Assembly: GCA_963402885.1 (NCBI GenBank)
Contig: OY727098.1
Location: 25,830,417 to 25,894,416 of the forward strand
DNA length: 64,000 nucleotides
Source of the DNA: Antedon bifida
Lineage: Eukaryota > Echinodermata > Crinoidea > Comatulida > Antedonidae
Direction of reading: 5' to 3'
The position numbers and the translations under genes were made by a program. This document shows positions 15,101 to 23,514 of this stretch, piece after piece. A model generated the notes under the pieces. The model searched no databases. It saw only the letters and a list, made by a program, of their open reading frames with translations, and had not been told where the DNA came from. Within the stretch, counting starts at the first letter, position 1, and every line of letters begins with the position of its first letter.

Positions 15101-18100
15101 CTTGTATCGTGGAATGCATCCAATTACAAAGTGTACTATTATACATTAGTGTATATCTTTTGACTATTGTTTATTATTACCAATATGTTATATTCTTGCG
15201 AGCAATGGTTAAACAATGTCAACTCTGAATATGTTCTTTCTGTTGTTATTTTTATAGTTTTTGTTCTCTTTATATTTAATGATATTATCTTAATACAAAG
15301 GTATATCATACTTTTAAAAATATAACAAAAGAACAGATAAATTTAATGGGACAATAAAATAAAATTTAAAATCTTTTTGTTATATTTTATTTGATAAAAC
15401 AAAAAGTGAAACAAGCCATATGATTCACTTTTTTCAGAGTTTGTTTTATATTAGCATATATTAAAAATGATTTGTAATGTTTAGTAGTAATTTAAGTAAT
15501 ATAGTTATGTATTGCTTTTAGGTTTTTTTTTACATTTTTTTTTTAGTTGCTCTCTTTTTGCGAAGCTGCTTGTGGGGCCATAGTTCTTGTTCGAAGCTTT
15601 AGCAGACGATGTTATATTATTTATTTCTTAAACCTCCTAAATGTGGAGTATATAGAAAACTTGCCTATCTTTATATCCACATCTATATCAAAAATATTAT
15701 GAAAATGTGTAGTATTTTAAGAAACTTTATTATTTTAAAAATTTATTTTATATTTATAACATTTAAGCTTCTGACAAAAAGAAACAAAGACTAAAGATAA
15801 AATAATTTAAAAAAAAAATGTTTTTAAGTTGCTTTTGTTAGATATTTAAATTGTACAGTAGTACTTTCTAAATACTACCTGCTATTATATAACAGCATTC
15901 TTTAGTTTAATAATTTGTTATTAGAATAATATTTCTATGTTTGAATAATATTTGTTTATGATTTGTTTTTATTAATAAGTTTGATGTGATTAGCATAGCA
16001 ATGCATCTATTCCTTTAATTTTTAGCATGACAACACTATGGCATGTCTTGTGTTATTGACAAAAAATAAGATTTATTGATAGATTTTCCAACCATTTTTC
16101 TACACCAGACAATGAACAAGACCAATATTTGTTGTCGCCTTCCCTCTCTCATCCCCCTTTTTTACAGGATTCACCTCTGGATATTGAGTTCACATAATGG
16201 TTTGAAATTGTATCGAACATGTGTGTTGTTGTTGTTGTGACCTATGACATAACATTGAGCAAAATAAAAACAAATCATTCTTGAAAATCCTTTACTTCCA
16301 TAACATATTTCAGTCATAAACAAATATGTAAATACAGGATTTTATATTTATATACATTTGCATTGTGCGTACGTGTTTTCGTTGTAAAAACATATTTAAA
16401 AACAGAACATAAAGTATGTTTTTCTCTATGCTTTTATTTTTTATCATTACAGCAAGCGGTGATATATTACAAAGTCCACCCGGTGCAAATGATACTCAAC
16501 CTCCAACGTTACCAGCTAAGAACAGACATAGTGCCGGTGCATCCAGTATGTTTAATTCATTACCTCCCCCACCCCCAAGATCTATTTCAAGACCTAGAAG
16601 TATTCAGGTACTATATTCAAGTTCAATAACATTTATTTTTCGTTTACAATAATGGTTGACAATAAGTAAAAATAAGGGGAACAATAGAACAGAAGAACAA
16701 ACTTTAAAGAATTACTAAATTTGTACTTGAATCATCTTCAGCCATGAACTAAATATATATTGTAAAAATTAATATATTACAAAGCAAAAATCTTAACTTG
16801 ATTACTAATCAATTTAAGATGTTTGCTTTGTAATATATTCATTTTTCAAAAAAGTTCCCGATTACAACCAATAAAATAAATCTCACTTTGATGAACTTCT
16901 TTTAAATTTTAATCTATATCTTTCATGTGGTATCAAAATGGAGTTTTCCTAGGAAGGTTTTAAGCTACTTTTGATACACACCCTGGGGACGGGTATCTTT
17001 CCTAGTGCAACATAACATTTTGAGTACTAGGCGGCATGTCTCATTCCATGAGATGTTTTTCATTGTATTATGACAAACTCACAGATCCAGTAAACTTTCC
17101 CTCTAATTTACTTTTACTATGCTATCATTTTTCTTATCTATAGTCTCCTAGTCCAGCCTTCAATGAACCACCCATGCTCCTTCCACGTCAAGACAGCAAT
17201 TCATCCCTGACCGGTCTGGGATCATTCAATTCATCACCAGCTATCGGCATGTCACGTGGGCCTAGCCCGCTCACACTAGGCATGTCAGATACTATACCAA
17301 TAGCAGCAGCCTTTATAGAAACAGTAAATGCATATTTTAAAGGAAAAGATCAAACAAAGTAAGTTATGATTATTAATTTAAAATGTTACAATTCAATTGT
17401 CCAAACTCCGGGGAAATTCATTTGGTTGTGGTATACAAAGATTCATAAAAACGTTTAAAAAGCACATGTGATAGACATCATTGAAGCTTTATGTGGAAAT
17501 GTTATATTAAACAATTTTTTTGTAGAAATTTACTATAAATGTATAGAATAATATATAGGTTTTATAGATTTTATAACAAACCAAATTGTATGCCTTTTGA
17601 TATGTTTTTTTACTATTTTTATCTTCTTCTTCTTCAAAGTGTTTTGGTATTGTCTTGTTTTGCCCTGCATATGCTTGGTGCTCCAAGCTGTGACCTGTGA
17701 CCATTCTTATGTATTTTATTTGAAATAAAGGATGATTTAAGGATACAAGTACCACAATTTCTATACTTAAGTACAAACTAATTTGCATATTATTTTTGAC
17801 AGGTGCATGGTGAAGATTACAGGTGATATGATGCTATCGTTTCCTGCTGGTATCATCAATGTGTTTACAAGTAACCCGTCTCCGCCTCTTCTAACATTCA
17901 GCATTAGAAATTGTAACAAACTAGAACAAGTCCTGCCAAATAAACAACTTATTAGTCAGTGAGTGAAACAAAATAATATATTGAAATATAATTTCTAGTA
18001 TGATATAGTACAATATAGTTCGGAAAGTCCAGGATATGAAAAATAATAATTTGGCATCTGCCTGTGATCAAGTTAAAATAAGAGAGACTAATCTCTATAC

Positions 18101-20360
18101 TGCTTCTAACTTTGTCTTAAGCTCTGTCTATACTATCAAACTTTATGTGACAAAAAAATGTGATGTGCCCAAATATGGTAGTGATATGACATCATCATAT
18201 CCATATATGGGCACATCACATTTTGTTGTCACATAAAGTTTGATAGTGTAGACAGAGCTTTAGAATACTTTTACTTTTTGAATCGTTGGTAAATGTGTTA
18301 ACATAGTACAAATTGGATAGCAGTTCATTAACTTTGCTTACCCCATTATCTCCATAGGGATGTTTCTCAAAGTAATGAGAATAGGCAAGTGTATTCATTC
18401 AATATGTCAGCACTTGTTTCGTTGCTTCGAAGTCAAGCAGAAAAAAATGCTGCAGCTTCCTTCTTTAATGTAGATATTCTGAAATATCAGGTAAGTCATA
18501 ATGTATACTCTATCTACTATCTATCTATCTACTGCATAAGGAACCCTTTGTCTACACTATCATATATATACTATAGCTTAAAGGCAATTTGTTCTTGTAT
18601 TTTACATTCCAGGTTCGAGCACAACCAGATGCTCAGTCGTCCACGCCCTTAAAACTCTGTAGCTATTGGAAGTGCGACTCAAACACTACAGACTTAAGAG
18701 TAGATTACGTGTACAACGCTAGTGCCCTCCAACCCGCTATACCATTAATCAACGTCTCGTTGTTAGTTCCCGTTGATGGTGGTGTGTCCATTATGCATTC
18801 CAAGCCCCACGCCCAATGGTAAGTAAGAATTTTGTAAAAATTAATTTATTTAACTGTAATCTTTTGATTGTATTATGAAACAATAGAAACAAAACAAAGC
18901 ATCTGCACATAATAATTATTATTAAATTGCAGTTACTGCAGTAGCTACATTTTTACTGCAGTAATGTATGATTGTAGTTTCAATGTAAAAGTTTATGATG
19001 GTACACTAACAGAATGTGTATCCTCATACTCCGGTTTGGGTGCTTGCTTGGTGTTTTTGTCTTTTTGTTCTCTTACTTCTGGTTTCCACTCTTTCTCTTT
19101 ATTGTTCAGCGCATAGAGACATCGTTTATTTGGGCTATATAAACCTATCTATCTATTAATATTATTATTATTAATTGCATAAAGTTGAGAAATAATTGTA
19201 TAAGCAGTGTAAAAGTAAACAAAATGTAGTTACTTTAGTTACTGCAGTAGAATAATGTTTACTTTAGCTAATATCAGTAAGTTAAAGCCGAGAGCTAGAG
19301 GGCGTATTCCAGACTGAAAAGTGATTCCAACAGGAGGGGAACCAACAAGATGGCTATATAAAATCTTTGGCTAATATTCACATTCCTTTCTAATATGTTA
19401 TCTGAATAAGGTACACGAACACTGAGAAATTGAAATTTATTGCAATTGTGAAAATGAACGAAGACCTAAACAATATTGCAGAGTTACATACAAAAACTGA
19501 TTTCAATTATCATTTACAATCAGTTTATCAATTTATTTACAGTAATATAATGTAAACAAGTTAAAAGTTATTTATATACAAATAGCTACATAGCTACAAA
19601 CAAAAATGAGTTTCATGAGTGTTGAAGTTGTGATTAATATATAAAATAAAATAATAAATGTAAATAAAATTAACAGCGAAAATATTTTGAATGAAATGTT
19701 TTGAGCAGTACTGTAATATACGTTTATAATACAAACAAAATTTGTTATCCTCTTTTTTTAGGTCAGCCGAAAACAATAGAGCCTTATGGAAAATACCAGA
19801 GATCTCACAGAAGATGGAGGATGGTGGATCAGGCTCAATACGGGCCAAATTTGAGCTGACAAATGGGCCAAGCAAACCGTCCACGCTGGCTGTCAACTTT
19901 GGATGTGATGGTAGCACGTTGTCTGGTATTGATGTAGATTTAGTGGGAACGTCTTACCGTCTCTCACTTGTGAAAAAGAGATTTTCCTCTGGTAAGTTTT
20001 AACTGAATTGAATTGATCACTTTATTTCAGAATACAAATTCCATACAACAAACAATACAAAAAGGAAAATCACACTAAAATAGGATTTGGATATTGTAAC
20101 AGATAGTTCGTAGTACACCTAACAAGATCATTTTCACTATTCAAAGTTATATATTTATTATATGTAGATATATTATTTCATAAATATGATAATATTTGTG
20201 ACAATTAAACATTTGTAAGCATATTTTTTTTCTTTGATTGTATATTATATATTGTGTAATGATGGAATTATGTATTATATATATGTATGTATATACATTT
20301 TATAAATAACCTTTGTCTTTCTTTTCTTGTTTTATAGGTAAATATTTATCAGAAAGTTGA
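37..20360 (+). CDS. FCHO: FCHO-type F-BAR/mu-homology endocytic adaptor (3' part, 22 exons)
   Basis: Members of this family bind PI(4,5)P2 membranes through an F-BAR dimer and recruit Eps15, intersectin and AP-2 at the start of clathrin-mediated endocytosis. The visible exons join in one frame to 870 residues plus a stop. Residues 1-127 are the end of the F-BAR domain ([18 protein letters not shown]). Residues 128-600 are a Ser/Pro-rich linker with a lysine-rich patch, an acidic DSDS patch, [11 protein letters not shown] and polyproline runs. Residues 601-870 are a complete mu-homology domain ([58 protein letters not shown]) ending in GKYLSES. Exons: 37-142, 1937-2016, 2545-2643, 3327-3423, 6072-6204, 6295-6310, 7696-7770, 9374-9466, 10456-10510, 11012-11202, 11651-11669, 12027-12066, 12217-12344, 13604-13705, 14790-15050, 16453-16607, 17144-17358, 17803-17958, 18358-18490, 18613-18818, 19762-19991, 20338-20360. 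The start codon and most of the F-BAR domain lie upstream of the window. FCHO1 and FCHO2 cannot be separated from this sequence. Confidence 0.93.
175..246 (+). repeat. Dispersed repeat copy 1 (CGTACTATTGCACGCC type)
   Basis: About 72 bp beginning cgtactattgcacgccatgt is repeated at 22026-22097 with a few changes. Family unknown. Confidence 0.75.
285..491 (+). repeat. 200-bp dispersed repeat, copy 1
   Basis: Shares actgataagaaagtgcttat, agatcgataattattggaat and cacatggcctttaa with 5078-5285. Both copies sit in FCHO introns. Family unknown. Confidence 0.8.
1357..1866 (+). repeat. Tandem triplication (period about 172-176 bp) of MITE-derived sequence
   Basis: Three units each contain tgatttaa.caatgaca, tcattggtcaaattgc, a cttacgttgcg block and ctcagttactagatcaca. 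The part with tcattggtca and ctagtgggaaccaagc matches the MITE at 63392-63550. It sits in an FCHO intron. Confidence 0.85.
1937..2016 (+). CDS. FCHO: FCHO exon: F-BAR helix
   Basis: An 80-nt exon with a ttag acceptor and gtaagt donor. It encodes [20 protein letters not shown], the expected F-BAR continuation, and ends on a codon boundary. Confidence 0.9.
2545..2643 (+). CDS. FCHO: FCHO exon: F-BAR helix
   Basis: A 99-nt phase-0 exon between a ttttctag acceptor and a gtactc donor. It encodes [20 protein letters not shown], matching the FCHO segment that follows the KMT motif. Confidence 0.9.
3327..3423 (+). CDS. FCHO: FCHO exon: end of F-BAR domain
   Basis: A 97-nt exon encoding [19 protein letters not shown] and SKGTGKDKL. 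It closes the F-BAR fold and keeps the family SKGTGK motif. The donor is gtaagt and the exon ends in phase 1. Confidence 0.9.
3791..3830 (+). repeat. Near-perfect hairpin (CATGGAGCTATAAAATTA arms)
   Basis: catggagctataaaatta is followed after two bases by its inverted copy. A similar short hairpin (catggagg...cctccatg) lies at 36039-36063. Confidence 0.7.
5078..5285 (+). repeat. 200-bp dispersed repeat, copy 2
   Basis: Same orientation and content as 285-491, roughly 85% identical by eye. Confidence 0.8.
5872..5967 (+). mobile_element. AGCTCTGTC palindromic MITE, copy 1 (short)
   Basis: agctctgtctacactatcaa at one end and gatagtgtagacaaggct at the other, flanked by TAA on both sides. The interior is deleted relative to other copies. 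Confidence 0.85.
6072..6204 (+). CDS. FCHO: FCHO exon: F-BAR/linker junction with lysine-rich patch
   Basis: The exon encodes PSIEFEECD, conserved immediately after the FCHO F-BAR domain. A lysine-dominated stretch follows (about 16 Lys), probably the membrane-binding polybasic patch reported for the family. It ends in phase 2 at gtaagt. Confidence 0.88.
6295..6310 (+). CDS. FCHO: FCHO 16-nt microexon
   Basis: Sixteen bases between ttttacag and gtaagt complete a Gly codon and add ESPDL. They convert phase 2 to phase 0, which suits both the next exon and 10456. The intron before it is only 90 nt. Confidence 0.7.
6484..6633 (+). repeat. Tandem duplication of about 75 bp
   Basis: Two units share tgtttggtgggactcac, gcctgtacttgatgact and cagtggtttctgt. 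The short ORFs across it on both strands are products of the duplication, not supported genes. Confidence 0.8.
6945..7435 (+). repeat. 31-bp minisatellite (about 15 units)
   Basis: Repeats of tagtgccattttgtggcact plus gtcatctgtgg. Each unit holds an internal inverted repeat (agtgcca/tggcact). Units decay towards the 3' end. Confidence 0.93.
7696..7770 (+). CDS. FCHO: FCHO linker exon (tentative, possibly alternative)
   Basis: A 75-nt phase-0 exon with a tctag acceptor and gtgagt donor. It encodes [20 protein letters not shown] and KHLCV, a Ser-rich low-complexity stretch. Its length is a multiple of three, so it can be skipped without breaking frame. No family motif supports it. Confidence 0.5.
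7771..9373 (+). other. FCHO intron (1.6 kb), AT-rich
   Basis: I see no exon, RNA gene or clear repeat. Several long T tracts are present. Confidence 0.5.
9374..9466 (+). CDS. FCHO: FCHO linker exon (tentative, GC donor)
   Basis: The open frame after a tgtag acceptor encodes [20 protein letters not shown]. The nearest GT donor (9444) would leave phase 1, which conflicts with the next exon. A gcaagt donor at 9467 gives 93 nt and phase 0, so a GC-AG intron is proposed. Skipping this exon is also in frame. Confidence 0.45.
10137..10299 (+). mobile_element. AGCTCTGTC palindromic MITE, copy 2
   Basis: Terminal aagctctatctaaactatca and gtgtagacagagcttta. The interior has the shared gatgtgcccatatat and tgatgatgtcatatcac motifs. 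Confidence 0.88.
10456..10510 (+). CDS. FCHO: FCHO linker exon ending at a U12-type donor
   Basis: The exon encodes [18 protein letters not shown], matching the family VDEEGYSIKP motif. It is followed directly by atatcctttg, a textbook AT-AC U12 donor, and ends in phase 1. No GT occurs before the in-frame stop, so an ordinary donor cannot be used here. Confidence 0.85.
10511..11011 (+). other. FCHO: Predicted U12-type AT-AC intron (501 nt)
   Basis: The intron begins atatcctt, has a branch-site-like tatcttaatt at 10991-11000 and ends ttattac. The likely branch A (10998) is 13 nt before the AC end. Joining 10510 to 11012 keeps the FCHO frame. A palindromic MITE lies inside at 10693-10889. Confidence 0.82.
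10693..10889 (+). mobile_element. Palindromic MITE inside the U12-type intron
   Basis: TIRs taaggtttatcgc and gtgataaacctta, and subterminal arms gggtttgggagcaaac / gtttgctctcaaatccttcc. TA dinucleotides flank it. It is distinct from the AGCTCTGTC family. Confidence 0.8.
11012..11202 (+). CDS. FCHO: FCHO linker exon: acidic DSDS patch
   Basis: The exon encodes [20 protein letters not shown], then KIHVEIKPI and a [19 protein letters not shown] segment. These match the family SSDSDSEDEE, YRIEIKP and SLDELKVSIGNITLSPA blocks. The donor gtaagt is in phase 0. Confidence 0.9.
11651..11669 (+). CDS. FCHO: FCHO 19-nt microexon
   Basis: A tttgcag acceptor, 19 bases (MRRDKS) and a gtaagt donor. It moves phase 0 to phase 1, which the next exon requires. 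Confidence 0.75.
11790..11928 (+). mobile_element. AGCTCTGTC palindromic MITE, copy 3
   Basis: agctctgtctacattatcaa, gtgtgatgtgcccaaatatg and tgatagtatagactta define a copy with a decayed 3' end. Confidence 0.85.
12027..12066 (+). CDS. FCHO: FCHO linker exon
   Basis: A 40-nt exon encoding [13 protein letters not shown], basic in character. It is bounded by ttttttag and gttagt and ends in phase 2. Confidence 0.75.
12217..12344 (+). CDS. FCHO: FCHO linker exon: DPLG motif
   Basis: The exon encodes [16 protein letters not shown] and a Ser/Thr-rich tail. It corresponds to the family SDLLAWDPLFG block in the AP-2-activating linker. The acceptor is ttgcag and the donor gtaagt, phase 1. Confidence 0.87.
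13034..13197 (+). mobile_element. AGCTCTGTC palindromic MITE, copy 4
   Basis: Full copy with agctctgtctacactatcaa and gtgtagacagagct. The inner accatat.tgggca.atcact unit occurs twice. Confidence 0.92.
13354..13488 (+). mobile_element. AGCTCTGTC palindromic MITE, copy 5
   Basis: Ends agctctgtctac and gtgtagacagagct, flanked by TTA on both sides. It lies 156 bp after copy 4. Confidence 0.9.
13604..13705 (+). CDS. FCHO: FCHO linker exon
   Basis: The exon encodes [20 protein letters not shown] then [14 protein letters not shown] gtaagc donor directly after agcaagt gives the phase-1 junction needed for the next exon. Confidence 0.65.
14790..15050 (+). CDS. FCHO: FCHO linker exon: proline-rich
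   Basis: A 261-nt exon encoding [27 protein letters not shown], a basic Arg/Tyr-rich stretch and [17 protein letters not shown] is a typical SH3 ligand. The donor is gtaagc, phase 1. Confidence 0.75.
15051..16452 (+). other. FCHO intron (1.4 kb) with a decoy or alternative acceptor
   Basis: AT-rich. A strong acceptor (cccctttttttacag) ends at 16167. The sequence after it would add seven codons and a stop if spliced to exon 14790-15050. Confidence 0.4.
16453..16607 (+). CDS. FCHO: FCHO linker exon: second proline-rich block
   Basis: After a ttacag acceptor it encodes [45 protein letters not shown]. The last part resembles the PPPRPASRP block of vertebrate FCHO2. Phase 0 donor gtacta. Confidence 0.82.
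16760..16847 (+). repeat. Long near-perfect hairpin in an FCHO intron
   Basis: attaatatattacaaagcaa and its inverted copy ttgctttgtaatatatt pair over about 40 bp with a small loop (near tact, 16802-16806). It may be a very small MITE or a structured intronic RNA. Confidence 0.75.
17144..17358 (+). CDS. FCHO: FCHO exon: linker end and start of mu-homology domain
   Basis: The exon encodes a Ser-rich stretch, [14 protein letters not shown] (family SRGPSPVSLGNQDT) and [19 protein letters not shown], the first strand of the mu-homology domain. The phase-2 donor gtaagt splits a Lys codon. Confidence 0.95.
17803..17958 (+). CDS. FCHO: FCHO exon: mu-homology domain
   Basis: The exon encodes [34 protein letters not shown] and [12 protein letters not shown], closely matching the vertebrate domain. 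It ends in phase 2 at gtgagt. Confidence 0.95.
18118..18262 (+). mobile_element. AGCTCTGTC palindromic MITE, copy 6
   Basis: Intact TIRs agctctgtctatactatcaa / gatagtgtagacagagct flanked by TTA on both sides. It lies 96 bp before a mu-homology exon. Confidence 0.93.
18358..18490 (+). CDS. FCHO: FCHO exon: mu-homology domain
   Basis: The exon encodes [20 protein letters not shown] and [14 protein letters not shown], matching the family NPAASYYNVDVLKYQ block. The acceptor is ccatag and the donor gtaagt. Confidence 0.95.
18613..18818 (+). CDS. FCHO: FCHO exon: mu-homology domain
   Basis: The exon encodes [26 protein letters not shown] and [14 protein letters not shown]. These are among the most conserved FCHO segments. 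The donor splits a Trp codon. Confidence 0.96.
18930..19262 (+). repeat. TGCAGTAACTGCAG-type repeat remnants
   Basis: gcagttactgcagtagctac near 18934 and ttactgcagtagaataatg near 19240 match the inverted-repeat element at 44698-44870. The middle is eroded. Confidence 0.5.
19762..19991 (+). CDS. FCHO: FCHO exon: mu-homology domain
   Basis: The exon encodes [39 protein letters not shown] and [15 protein letters not shown]. Retaining the following intron would end the protein at SSGKF, so splicing to 20338 is preferred. Confidence 0.96.
20338..20360 (+). CDS. FCHO: FCHO terminal coding exon
   Basis: After a ttttatag acceptor the phase-1 junction gives G-KYLSES and a tga stop at 20358-20360. 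Vertebrate FCHO proteins end in the equivalent GRYLADC. Confidence 0.9.
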
Positions 20361-20679
20361 AAGTGACTTTGTTCCATTCATGTTTCCATACCATTAGATG
20401 TACAGAATATAGCTGGATTCATCCCAAGCCACTAACAGATGTGTGAATAATCTTATCATTGATCAGGGATATACACTGTACTGACTAATAATATAAATAA
20501 TGAAACATACACACAAAGGTACATGGTATTTTAGAAAATTTAGGAGTATTTGGGGAAAGCATACCTAACATAATTGATAACACAATCACAAATGTGAAAG
20601 GAAACTATGAGGCTAAATGTAGAATATAAATAAGATTAGTACATATCAAATTTTGTAACCATTTCATTAATATCATTTA

Positions 20680-20685
20680 AATAAA
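20680..20685 (+). promoter_or_regulatory. Candidate FCHO polyadenylation signal (proximal)
   Basis: The first canonical aataaa after the FCHO stop, 320 nt downstream. Cleavage is not proven. Confidence 0.4.
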
Positions 20686-21257
20686 ATATCTGAGAAAGGA
20701 TTGTACATTTTACCTTCTGATCTTGTTAGATTTATTTTAGGTATAAACAGTGTCAATTTAAAAAGGGAATATGTTTAAGATAGGTGCTTTTCTTACATTC
20801 AGATGTTAAAATAATTATACATTTCGAGGGAATAGACTCATGTTGGTGGTTGATTGGTACATTAATGTTACTCGTTCTCACATTTCTCTTAAGAGAGGCA
20901 AGTGTTTGCAACATTTTTATGTAGCAGCTGTTTTGAGTTCCCATAAAATTGATTGTAAACATTCACATACATCATTTTTAATCAATTGGGAAAACATAAT
21001 ATTTTTATTTTTTTATTTTTATTCCTACTTAATTCTCAGGTTCCAAATAATAAATGCCAGTCTTGTTTTAAATAAGCTGTATACTGATGTGTTTATAAGT
21101 GATTCAGTATGGTGCGCTAGCTAAACTTCTCAAGGAGGGCTTACCCATGTGCACTTATATTCTTATTCAATGTGTATTCAATACAAGTGCCTTGTTTTTT
21201 TTCCACTAAAATCATATTTTCTTATGTTATCATGGCTAACATTCCTTTAACACTCAT

Positions 21258-21562
21258 TGTAAGCTGTTCAATATACTGGACGTCCAGCTATCAATTGTAA
21301 ACTGTTTAATATACTGGACGTCCAGCTATCAATTGTAAGCTGTTCAGTATACTGGATGTCCGGCTATCAATTGTAAGCTGTTCAGTATACTGGACGTCCA
21401 TCTATCAATTGTAAGCTGTTCAGTATACTGGACGTCCAGTTATCAATTGTAAGCTGTTTAATATTACTGGATGTCCAGCTATCAATTGTAAGCTGTTCAA
21501 TATACTGGACGTCCAGCTATCAATTGTAAGCTGTTCAGTATACTGGACGTCCAGCTATCAAT
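21258..21562 (+). repeat. 38-bp satellite array, 8 units
   Basis: The unit is tgtaagctgttcagtatact followed by ggacgtccagctatcaat. The palindrome ggacgtcc is mostly kept between units. It lies in the FCHO 3' flank. Confidence 0.95.
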
Positions 21563-21689
21563 TTAAATATTCTATTGTTATTAGGCAAAAAAAGTGAATT
21601 TAAAGAAGATCCATATATTAATTATTAAGATATGTGATTGGTGATGGCAAGTTGTAAAAGAAAGCAGTGCTAGACTATCAGAATAATGT

Positions 21690-21905
21690 TCGAAAATTAT
21701 TCTACTGCAGTCACTGCAGTAAACTACATATTACTGCAATAACGTATTATTTTAGTTTGTTTCATTGCAGTCAATTTAACAGTGTGTATGATTACCCGAA
21801 CAAAAGCTTACTAACCTCAAAAAGGCTTGCTAAATAATTGAATAAACAAGTTATGTAGGTACTGGAGTAACTGCAGTAAGATATTGTGACATGGTTCCTT
21901 ACAAG
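21690..21905 (+). mobile_element. TGCAG-rich inverted-repeat element, copy A
   Basis: Starts aaaattattctactgcagtc and ends gtaactgcagtaag then atggttccttacaaggtc. Its two ends match the ends of 44698-44870, in the reverse sense. Confidence 0.6.
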
Positions 21906-22025
21906 GTCATTTCAACCGTTTAGCACTTTCCCAATTTCAGAATGAACTTTTTAGTTTTGTCAGAAATTCATAAAACAAGATGTTTAATCTCTGGCTAATG
22001 GTATACAAACAATGAATGTTTAATA

Positions 22026-22097
22026 GTGCGTACTATTGCACGCCATGTGACCCACATTCATCCAATCAAATCACAGGAATTTATTTAGGTGTTATAT
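22026..22097 (+). repeat. Dispersed repeat copy 2 (CGTACTATTGCACGCC type)
   Basis: Direct-orientation partner of 175-246. Both contain tgtgacccaca and end near ttatttaggtgtta. Confidence 0.75.
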
Positions 22098-22539
22098 AAT
22101 ATAACATAATATGCTTATGCAGCAGCAGGTCTGTAGGTCAATAGGTTAATCCACTCTATACTGATGAATATCATTAGTATAAAACAACAATTGTACATTA
22201 TAGTTAAGATACGACTACGTACGGTGTAAGCACCAACATCTATGTATAAAGCTTTCCAAGGTTATTGATGTATAGATATGAATGTATTTCTGTTAAAAAA
22301 TATTTATGAGCTAATTTTTGTACTTGAGTTATTCCAGAATTTAAAGTTGGAAATATTTGTAATTATAAAGAATTAATCGATCGACAAATTTAAATAATAG
22401 TGTGAAATAGTTGTACATATCATGGCTTGACCAATCAATATTTTTCAACAACGTAATTGTCACATCAGCAACTGACGTAATGATATTATCTTCTACTGAT
22501 TTTTAAGTGAATATTTGTTCCTTTAGGGAACAACTCGGT

Positions 22540-22800
22540 GGAAATGTAACAACTGTCACTAAGCAATTGACTTTTTTTTATTAAGAATGTCAGAAATACA
22601 ATTTGTCACTTTAACAATTGTTACTTTTGCAATTAATTTCAATTTTTATTTTGACATTAAAATTGTCACTTTGACAATTGTAACTTTGGGTATTGTCACT
22701 TGGCAATTGTTAGAAATTGTCATTTGTTTGTTACTTTGCTAGTGACCATGTTCTACCTATAATTGTCACTGGTCACTTGGACCTTCACTTTGTCATTGAA
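22540..22800 (+). repeat. Degenerate AATTGTCAC/ACAATTGT repeats
   Basis: aattgtcac, gacaattg and caattgttac recur about ten times in both senses. There is no clean period. Confidence 0.6.
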
Positions 22801-23332
22801 ATAAATCAGTTACTGAAATGCTTTTGATTTTGAAAGATGGAACTAAACAGTTTACATCAGATGAATTTCTCTAGAAATTGTCATTTTCAACAATTGTGGA
22901 AATTACTTCCTCCATCTTATGACGATTATTATCCGTGAGCGTGCTTACTTTACGTTTTTTCAAATGCAATCATGTTTGTATATATAGATTATAATTCAAT
23001 CAGATATGATCTTAGGTTTTTTAATGTACTTTAACGTTAGTTATTTTATGATCTAATATATAAAAATTATGTGAAATATTGATTTTTATAGCGGGGTGGA
23101 TTTAGAAATAATCTTTGTGATTCCATAGGCTGTAAGGTTATGTTATAGAGCAACATTTTTGTAGTTAACTTTGAATATAGAGGAACTGAAACCAAAAACG
23201 TTACTCGTACAGTACTCTTATTCTATCCTTTGCTCTTAAGGGAGGTCTGTAGTTACAGCTAGCTAACATTATTTTGATTTTCATTTTAGCTACACTTTTG
23301 CTTTGTAGCAAATATTGGCTGTTTTAGACTAG

Positions 23333-23514
23333 AGGCCAATTTACACAGACAAGCGGTAATAAAAATATAGAATCTATGTTATTCCTTATGACCATTTACA
23401 CACAACGTGGAGTGGACTGGCGGTTTCCGCTGAGGATAGATACAGATTCTACGTGGGACAAGCTACGCAGTTTTTTCCGCTTGCAGTTACCGTTCGTCTG
23501 TGTAAATTGGCCTT
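23333..23514 (+). mobile_element. MITE with AGGCCAATTTACACAGAC ends
   Basis: aggccaatttacacagacaa at the left and cgtctgtgtaaattggcctt at the right form TIRs of about 28 bp around a 180-bp element with no ORF. Confidence 0.85.

Noticed and set aside
14932..15123. Minus-strand ORF
   Set aside because: It is a shadow of the FCHO exon at 14790-15050 on the other strand.
19992..20004. FCHO ending at SSGKF by retaining the last intron
   Set aside because: Splicing to 20338 gives GKYLSES, the family-like C-terminus, with good splice sites.
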